Source of the DNA: Candidatus Dormiibacterota bacterium
GTDB lineage: Bacteria > Chloroflexota > Dormibacteria > Aeolococcales > Aeolococcaceae
Direction of reading: 5' to 3'
Length of the DNA: 10,811 bases
Assembly (NCBI GenBank): GCA_003136295.1
Contig: PLDZ01000101.1
Span: 1-10,811, forward strand
Shown: positions 7,151-10,811 of the stretch, piece after piece
Position numbering within the stretch: position 1 is the first letter of the stretch
How the letters are laid out: each line of letters begins with the position of its first letter
Program-made: the position numbers and the translations under genes
The notes under the pieces: model-generated
Databases searched by the model: none
Told to the model about the DNA's origin: nothing
What the model saw: only the letters and a program-made list of their open reading frames with translations

Positions 7151-7177
7151 TTGATCGACGCGCTCTCGCTCTACACT
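7151..7177 (+). promoter_or_regulatory. Possible relA promoter (TTGATC / TACACT)
   Basis: TTGATC at 7151-7156 and TACACT at 7172-7177 resemble -35 and -10 hexamers, although the 15-base spacer is short. TACACT ends 10 bases before the relA ATG, so the leader would be only a few bases long. AAGGG at 7181-7185 is close to the ATG (2 bases) and is a poor ribosome binding site. A leaderless or very short-leader transcript is therefore plausible but not proven. Confidence 0.35.
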
Positions 7178-7187
7178 CGTAAGGGCC

Positions 7188-9320
7188 ATGCCTATCAACG
7201 ACCTCATGGTCCGTGTCGACTACCTCCCTGCGGAGGATCGAACCGCGATACGGCGCGCCTTCGATGTCGCAGACCGCGCGCACACGGGTCAGTCCCGGCT
7301 CACCGGCGAGCCGTACATCGAGCACCCTCTCGCGGTTGCGGGCATCCTCGCGGACCTCCGCCTCGACCCGGAGACGCTCATGGCCGCGCTGCTCCACGAC
7401 ACAGTTGAGGACACTGCGGTCACACGCGAGGAGGTACGCGGCCTGTTCGGCGACCAGGTCGCAAAGCTGGTCGACGGGGTGACCAAGCTCGGCAAGATCC
7501 ACGTGCGCAGCGCCGAAGAGCACCAGGCCGAGAACATCCGCAAGATGCTCGTGGCGATGGCCGAGGACGTGCGCGTTGTGCTCATCAAGCTCGGCGATCG
7601 GCTCCACAACATGCGCACGATCAGCGCGCACACGACCGAGCGCAGGCTCCGCATCAGCAGAGAGACGCTGGACATCTATGCGCCACTCGCGCATCGTCTC
7701 GGCATCTGGGAAATCAAGGGGGAGCTCGAGGATCTTGCGTTCGTGCAGCTCGACCCGGACAACTACCACCTGATCGAGGCACGGCTCGCGAGCAGCCGCC
7801 AGCAGCGGGATGCCTTCGTGCGCGACGTGACCGAGATTCTCGGACGAGAGTTCGCACCGCTCGGCATGAGCGCGGAGATCGCCGGCCGTACCAAGCACAC
7901 CTACAGCATCCACGAGAAGATGCTCCGCGGGCAGAAGGAGTTCGGCGAGATCTACGACATCATCGCCATTCGCGTGCTCGTCGATTCCATCAAGGATTGC
8001 TACGGCGCGCTCGGGGTCGTGCACTCGCTATGGAAGCCCTTGCCAGGCCGCTTCAAGGACTACATCGCGATGCCCAAGGGCAACGGCTATCAGTCGTTGC
8101 ACACCACGGTGCTGTCCCACACAGGCGAGCCCATGGAGGTGCAGATCCGCACGCAGGAGATGCACGAGACCTCGGAGTACGGTGTCGCCGCGCACTGGCG
8201 CTACAAGGGCGGACAGGATGGCGCGCGAATCGACGAACGCTTCACGTGGCTGCGCCTGCTGATGGACTGGCAGAAGGAGGTGCTCGACGCCGAGGCCTTC
8301 GTCAACACCGTCAAGGTCGACATCTTCCAGGACGAGGTCTTCGTGTTCACGCCGCGCGGCGACGTGCGATCCCTGCCGCAGGGATCGACGCCGGTGGACT
8401 TCGCGTATCGCATCCACACCGACGTCGGACACAGCTGCATCGGCTCGAAGGTCAACGGACGGATGGTGCCGCTCGATCATCGCCTGGAGAACGGCGAGAT
8501 CGTGGAGGTGCTCACCACCAAGGCGCCGCACGGACCTTCGCGCGACTGGCTGAATTTTGTGAAGACGTCGAGCGCGAGAGAGAAGATCCGCCAGTGGTTC
8601 AAGCGCGAACGCCGCGACGAGAACATTCAGAAGGGTCGCGAGATGCTGGACAAGGAGTTCCGGCGTCTCCGCCAGATGTCCCTTGGCGGCGTCAAGGACG
8701 ATCAGCTCCTCGAACTTGCCCAGGAATTCAAGGTCGCGACCATCGATGACTTCGTCGCTGCCGTCGGATACGGAGACATCAGCGCGCGCAGTGCGGTGCT
8801 CAAGTTCGGCGCGGATGAGCAGCAGTCCGACGACGATCGCATCCTCGGCATTCCCCTCACGAGCACGCCCGCGCCGACCGGTACGGTGCGCGTGCACGGG
8901 CACGTCGACATGCTTACCACCCTTGCGCACTGCTGCAAACCGGTGGCCGGCGACGCGATCCGTGGCTACGTGACCCGGGGAAAGGGTGTCACCGTGCATC
9001 GAGCCGACTGCGTGAACGTCCGCAACGCCGGTGACGTGGAGCGCATCGTCGACGTCGAGTGGGAGACCGGTGCACGACAGGTGTATCCGGTGAGCATCAA
9101 GATCGAGGCGTGGGACCGCACCGGGCTGCTGCGCGATATCGCCGCGGTGATCGCTGAATCGAAGATCAACCTGAGCGGAGCGGATGTCCAGGTCTACGAC
9201 GACAAGACTGCGGTGATCAGCACCATCGTCGAGATTCAGAATCTCTCGCAGTTGAGCCGCCTCCTCGAGCGGCTCGAGTCGGTGCGGGACGTGCACACGG
9301 TCGCACGCGACACGGTCTGA
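7188..9320 (+). CDS. relA: Bifunctional (p)ppGpp synthetase/hydrolase (Rel/SpoT family)
   Basis: This protein makes (p)ppGpp from ATP and GTP/GDP during starvation and can degrade it, controlling the stringent response. The 710-aa protein has the complete long RSH layout. The HD hydrolase domain (about 20-150) shows GEPYIEHP (40-47), the metal-binding HD pair H70-D71 in LLHDTVEDT, and KLGDRLHNMRT (134-144). The synthetase domain (about 200-340) has YDIIAIRVLV (256-265), GRFKDYIAMPKGNGYQSLHT (287-306) and EVQIRTQEMHE. The TGS domain is at about 377-440 (VFVFTPRGDVRSLPQGSTP). A helical and zinc-finger-like part carries HCCKPVAGD (581-589; C582, C583) and C608. A C-terminal ACT domain spans about 633-707 (DRTGLLRDIAAVIAESKIN). 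An intact HD site plus the RxKD form (RFKD, 288-291) of the synthetase loop indicates a bifunctional enzyme. The ATG at 7188 is the first in-frame start. It is monocistronic as far as can be seen. Confidence 0.97.
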   Translation: MPINDLMVRVDYLPAEDRTAIRRAFDVADRAHTGQSRLTGEPYIEHPLAVAGILADLRLDPETLMAALLHDTVEDTAVTREEVRGLFGDQVAKLVDGVTKLGKIHVRSAEEHQAENIRKMLVAMAEDVRVVLIKLGDRLHNMRTISAHTTERRLRISRETLDIYAPLAHRLGIWEIKGELEDLAFVQLDPDNYHLIEARLASSRQQRDAFVRDVTEILGREFAPLGMSAEIAGRTKHTYSIHEKMLRGQKEFGEIYDIIAIRVLVDSIKDCYGALGVVHSLWKPLPGRFKDYIAMPKGNGYQSLHTTVLSHTGEPMEVQIRTQEMHETSEYGVAAHWRYKGGQDGARIDERFTWLRLLMDWQKEVLDAEAFVNTVKVDIFQDEVFVFTPRGDVRSLPQGSTPVDFAYRIHTDVGHSCIGSKVNGRMVPLDHRLENGEIVEVLTTKAPHGPSRDWLNFVKTSSAREKIRQWFKRERRDENIQKGREMLDKEFRRLRQMSLGGVKDDQLLELAQEFKVATIDDFVAAVGYGDISARSAVLKFGADEQQSDDDRILGIPLTSTPAPTGTVRVHGHVDMLTTLAHCCKPVAGDAIRGYVTRGKGVTVHRADCVNVRNAGDVERIVDVEWETGARQVYPVSIKIEAWDRTGLLRDIAAVIAESKINLSGADVQVYDDKTAVISTIVEIQNLSQLSRLLERLESVRDVHTVARDTV

Positions 9321-9526
9321 ATATTTCCCAGCACAGGCCGGCTCGGAGAGCACCCTGGCGTGCTGCTCGAAGAGCACCTTCGCGTGAGCGAGCATTGCCT
9401 GCCCGCCCCACTGACCTTGGAAGATCCTGCCACTTGCAAGTGAGCTGTCGCGCCTGGAACATGGCGCCGTGATCCCCGGGCCACCCTACATAACGGCAAG
9501 CTCGTGGAGCGCATCGCGTAGCTAAC
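9321..9526. other. Intergenic spacer after relA with short repeats
   Basis: These 206 bases hold no gene I can support. AGAGCACCCTGGCGTG (9347-9362) and AGAGCACCTTCGCGTG (9371-9386) are near-tandem copies 24 bases apart with 14 of 16 bases identical. AGCAC (9349-9353) can pair with GTGCT (9360-9364) in a weak 5-bp hairpin, but there is no following T-tract, so no convincing relA terminator is seen. CACTTGCAAGTG (9431-9442) is a perfect 12-base palindrome. The promoter of the next gene presumably lies here but no clear -35/-10 pair stands out. Confidence 0.4.
9347..9386. repeat. Two near-tandem 16-base copies, 24-base period
   Basis: Copy 1 is AGAGCACCCTGGCGTG and copy 2 is AGAGCACCTTCGCGTG, differing at two positions. 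The rest of each 24-base period is not conserved. On the minus strand the pair would read as a repeated octapeptide pattern (AHAKVLFE then QHARVLSE), but there is no other support for a gene there. The function is unknown, and it may be a chance duplication. Confidence 0.35.
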
Positions 9527-9529
9527 GTG

Positions 9530-9934
9530 ATGCGCGGAGGACTCCACCACGTCGAGCTATGGGTCCCGGATCTACCACGCGCGATTGACAGCATAGGGTG
9601 GCTCCTCACCGCACTTGGGTACGCGCCGTACCAGGACTGGGGAGAGGGGCGCAGCTGGCGCCTTGGGGACACCTACATTGTCGTCGAACACTCTCCCGCG
9701 CTCACCGACGACGTCCACGACCGATGCCGTCCGGGGCTCAACCACCTCGCCTTCGGCGTCGGCGATATCTCACAACTCGAGGAGCTCATCGCCGATGCCA
9801 CCGACCACGGTTGGGCGCTCCTGTTCCCTGACCGCCATCCGCACGCTGGCGGACCCGATCACTACGCCGGCTACCTCGAGAACAGCGACGGCTTCGAGGT
9901 CGAACTCGTCGCCGACCACGACGAAAGGAGTTGA
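9530..9934 (+). CDS. VOC-superfamily (glyoxalase/bleomycin-resistance fold) protein
   Basis: This is a 134-aa protein of the vicinal oxygen chelate fold, small metal-binding proteins that include glyoxalase I, fosfomycin- and bleomycin-resistance proteins and ring-cleavage dioxygenases. The first half-module starts at once with GGLHHVELWVPDL, where the second His of HHVEL is a likely metal ligand. The second starts at GLNHLAFGV (His 72) and ends with YLENSDGFEVELVA, whose last Glu (126) is the usual final ligand. RSWRLGDTYIVVEHSP and DRHPHAGGPDHYAGYLEN resemble actinobacterial VOC proteins of unannotated substrate. Length fits a single-domain protein that acts as a dimer. GTG at 9527 is an equally possible start, one codon earlier. 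No good ribosome binding site precedes either. It stands alone, 209 bases after relA, so a link to relA is doubtful. Its substrate cannot be told from sequence. Confidence 0.85.
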   Translation: MRGGLHHVELWVPDLPRAIDSIGWLLTALGYAPYQDWGEGRSWRLGDTYIVVEHSPALTDDVHDRCRPGLNHLAFGVGDISQLEELIADATDHGWALLFPDRHPHAGGPDHYAGYLENSDGFEVELVADHDERS

Positions 9935-9963
9935 GCGAGAGCTCCGGCTGATCGACCGTCTAT

Positions 9964-9986
9964 CTAGCATCATTGGCGGATGCTGG
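9964..9986. terminator. Hairpin between the convergent VOC gene and hypothetical gene
   Basis: CTAGCATC (9964-9971) pairs with GATGCTGG (9979-9986) as an 8-bp stem with one G-T pair and a 7-base loop, ATTGGCG. It lies in the 68-bp gap between two genes that end facing each other. There is no T-run on either strand, so it is at best an atypical bidirectional terminator. The position, like that of the hairpin at 4358-4374, supports a 3'-end role. Confidence 0.45.
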
Positions 9987-10002
9987 CCCGCCCGAGCGTC
10001 CC

Positions 10003-10458
10003 CTACCTCGGTCGCTTCTTCGCCACGGCCTTCGACTTCCCTATCTCTGCCTGATATCGCGCCAGTTCGACGTCAAAGCTCTCGAACCCGAACCCCTCAC
10101 AAAGCGACCGCGCATACCGGAGCGTGAGCGTTCCGACCGCAACGTCGCGAGCCAGTTTCCGGCCGTCAGCCGCTTCGTGCTCCTGGCTGTCGGCGGCTAG
10201 GGCGGCGAGCGGTTGGCTGAGCGGGATTCGTCCCTGAGCGCTCCGCTCCGCCTCTACGACGTGGACATCTGACCCAAGTAGCGTCACAAAGTAGGAGGCT
10301 CGGTCGTCGTTGACTCTTAGTTCGAGTTTCACGCCACGACTTCGCAGGAGCGTGAGATCAGCAAGTGTGTCAGGGAAGTTGTCGGCTGCTATTTCCAGCA
10401 GCCGGCCCCACGGGCGAGCCGATGACTCATACCGAAGGACGGTGTTCACCAGCCTCAT
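10003..10458 (-). CDS. Hypothetical protein, 151 aa, family not recognised
   Basis: I do not recognise this protein. It is probably a real gene. A strong ribosome binding site, GGAGG (plus-strand 10463-10467), stands 4 bases before the ATG at 10458, and the composition is protein-like throughout. An in-frame ATG 7 codons upstream (10479) would put that site inside the gene, so I prefer 10458. The sequence is soluble and mixed alpha/beta in appearance. LRSRGVKLELRVNDDRASYFVTLLGSDVHVVE (about 39-70) looks like beta strands, there is an alanine-rich middle, and a charged tail ends in KSKAVAKKRPR. There is no signal peptide, membrane segment or obvious catalytic motif. Codon use is looser than in the operons to the left, with ATA twice, CTA and AGA present, and many A/T third positions, which hints at later acquisition. 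It faces the VOC gene and ends 68 bases from it. Confidence 0.6.
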   Translation of the reverse strand: MRLVNTVLRYESSARPWGRLLEIAADNFPDTLADLTLLRSRGVKLELRVNDDRASYFVTLLGSDVHVVEAERSAQGRIPLSQPLAALAADSQEHEAADGRKLARDVAVGTLTLRYARSLCEGFGFESFDVELARYQAEIGKSKAVAKKRPR

Positions 10459-10462
10459 ACCA

Positions 10463-10467
10463 CCTCC
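10463..10467 (-). promoter_or_regulatory. Ribosome binding site of the hypothetical gene
   Basis: On the minus strand GGAGG lies 4 bases before the ATG at 10458. It is the clearest Shine-Dalgarno sequence directly ahead of a start in the window and decides the start of this gene over the upstream ATG at 10479. Its presence contrasts with the starts of proS and sat, which have none. Confidence 0.65.
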
Positions 10468-10477
10468 AGTATCCGCC

Positions 10478-10492
10478 ATCGGCGGAGCCGAT
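10478..10492. repeat. Inverted repeat ATCGGC-GGA-GCCGAT upstream of the hypothetical gene
   Basis: A perfect 6-bp inverted repeat with a 3-base centre lies 20 bases upstream of the hypothetical gene's ATG (minus strand), just outside its ribosome binding site. It could be an operator, a leader hairpin, or the end of a transcript coming from outside the window. No T-run follows on either strand. Any role is inferred from position. Confidence 0.35.
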
Positions 10493-10811
10493 TAAGTTGC
10501 CGCCCGAGGAAATCGCAGCTGCTGCATGCCGTTTCTGAGGCGACTCATGTTCGCGCCAAGGCTCGCATGCGCGACCAGGTCGCAACCTCTCCGGCACCTT
10601 CCAAACAACCCTGGACATGCAGCAAGAAGAACACCACCCGTGTAGCCGCACAGGCCGGCTGCGACTCACGGATTGCTTTGCCCTGCGACGCCACTCTCGC
10701 TCGTATGCACTCGGGATTGGGACCCGAGGCCCCGACGCCGTGCAGACATACTTGCGCGGTCCCGGGCTCCTATCCGCCGACGGCGATGTCGGGCGCGCGC
10801 GTCCAGGTGCG
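10493..10811. other. About 320 bp without a supported gene
   Basis: I see no recognisable gene here. One plus-strand frame is open from the ATG at 10617 to the window edge (65 codons, beginning MQQEEHHPCSRTGRLRL), but the product is arginine-rich and unlike any family I know. It could be the start of a gene or a chance frame. A minus-strand frame from 10669 is likewise unconvincing. CTCGGG (10710-10715) and CCCGAG (10723-10728) form a 6-bp inverted repeat around ATTGGGA. I searched by eye for a tRNA T-arm on both strands and found none. Confidence 0.4.

Larger units (their letters stand above)
7044..7187. promoter_or_regulatory. Divergent promoter region between sat and relA
   Basis: This 144-bp gap is the only divergent intergenic space in the window, so it should hold the promoters of both the sulfate-activation operon and relA. 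Its middle part (about 7100-7160) is visibly richer in A and T than the surrounding genes. It contains a TGAATTCA palindrome (7113-7120) and two spaced direct repeats, CTCGTTCGACAT (7121-7132) and CTCGTTACAT (7136-7145), which could be regulator-binding sites. No riboswitch-like structure is recognisable. The binding protein, possibly the LysR regulator of the sat operon, is not shown by the sequence. Confidence 0.55.

Noticed and set aside
9331..9343. GCACAGGCCGGCT occurs here and again at 10648-10660, a possible att-like direct repeat
   Set aside because: A 13-base exact match is expected about once by chance in a GC-rich window of this size, and flanking bases do not extend the match. No integrase is present.
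8028..9395. 455-codon open frame antisense to relA
   Set aside because: It is a shadow of the certain relA gene. Only its first part extends beyond relA, and the product looks like no known protein.
9431..9442. Perfect palindrome CACTTGCAAGTG as an operator
   Set aside because: Two or three 12-base palindromes are expected by chance in this length, and it does not line up with a promoter. I mention it only within the spacer description.
9615..10127. 170-codon plus-strand frame across the VOC gene
   Set aside because: It is Ser/Thr/Pro/Arg-rich shadow sequence out of frame with the recognisable VOC protein.
10427..10669. 80-codon minus-strand frame upstream of the hypothetical gene
   Set aside because: It overlaps the start of the better-supported 151-aa gene, has no clear ribosome binding site, and its product is not recognisable.
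10710..10728. Inverted repeat CTCGGG/CCCGAG as a terminator or tRNA T-arm
   Set aside because: There is no T-tract, no TTCGA loop, and no acceptor or anticodon arms around it.

Overview
The window is a high-GC bacterial chromosomal segment. Overlapping ATGA/GTGA gene junctions, possible leaderless starts and gene content suggest Actinomycetota, perhaps a deep branch. A high-GC Chloroflexota cannot be excluded from sequence alone. Most of it is housekeeping DNA. I found no CRISPR array, transposase, rRNA, tRNA or defence system, and I do not claim a new system.

Region 1 (1-4361, plus strand) is an operon in the order dxr (5' end outside the window), rseP, ispG, proS. The first three genes are joined by 4-base ATGA overlaps. 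proS follows ispG after 11 bases. dxr and ispG belong to the MEP (non-mevalonate) isoprenoid pathway. rseP encodes a site-2 membrane protease, and proS encodes the archaeal/eukaryotic-type prolyl-tRNA synthetase. The proS start has its own possible -10 box, TAGACT, overlapping the ispG stop codon.

Region 2 (4371-7043, minus strand) is a sulfate-activation operon in the order sat (ATP sulfurylase), apsK (APS kinase), then a LysR-type regulator. sat and apsK overlap by GTGA, and the regulator starts 7 bases after apsK. Together Sat and ApsK convert sulfate to APS and then PAPS. The regulator is a plausible sulfur-responsive controller. No reductase or sulfotransferase lies in the window, so the fate of the PAPS cannot be told. 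The operon converges on proS, and a 6-bp hairpin joins the two stop codons.

Region 3 (7044-9320) is a 144-bp divergent promoter region followed by a full-length, apparently bifunctional (p)ppGpp synthetase/hydrolase of the Rel/SpoT family on the plus strand. sat, and possibly relA, look leaderless or nearly so.

Region 4 (9321-10811) looks accessory. It has a 206-bp spacer with short repeats, a small VOC/glyoxalase-fold protein (plus strand), a convergent unrecognised 151-aa protein (minus strand) with relaxed codon use and a good ribosome binding site, and about 330 bp without a supportable gene. A hairpin lies between the two convergent genes.
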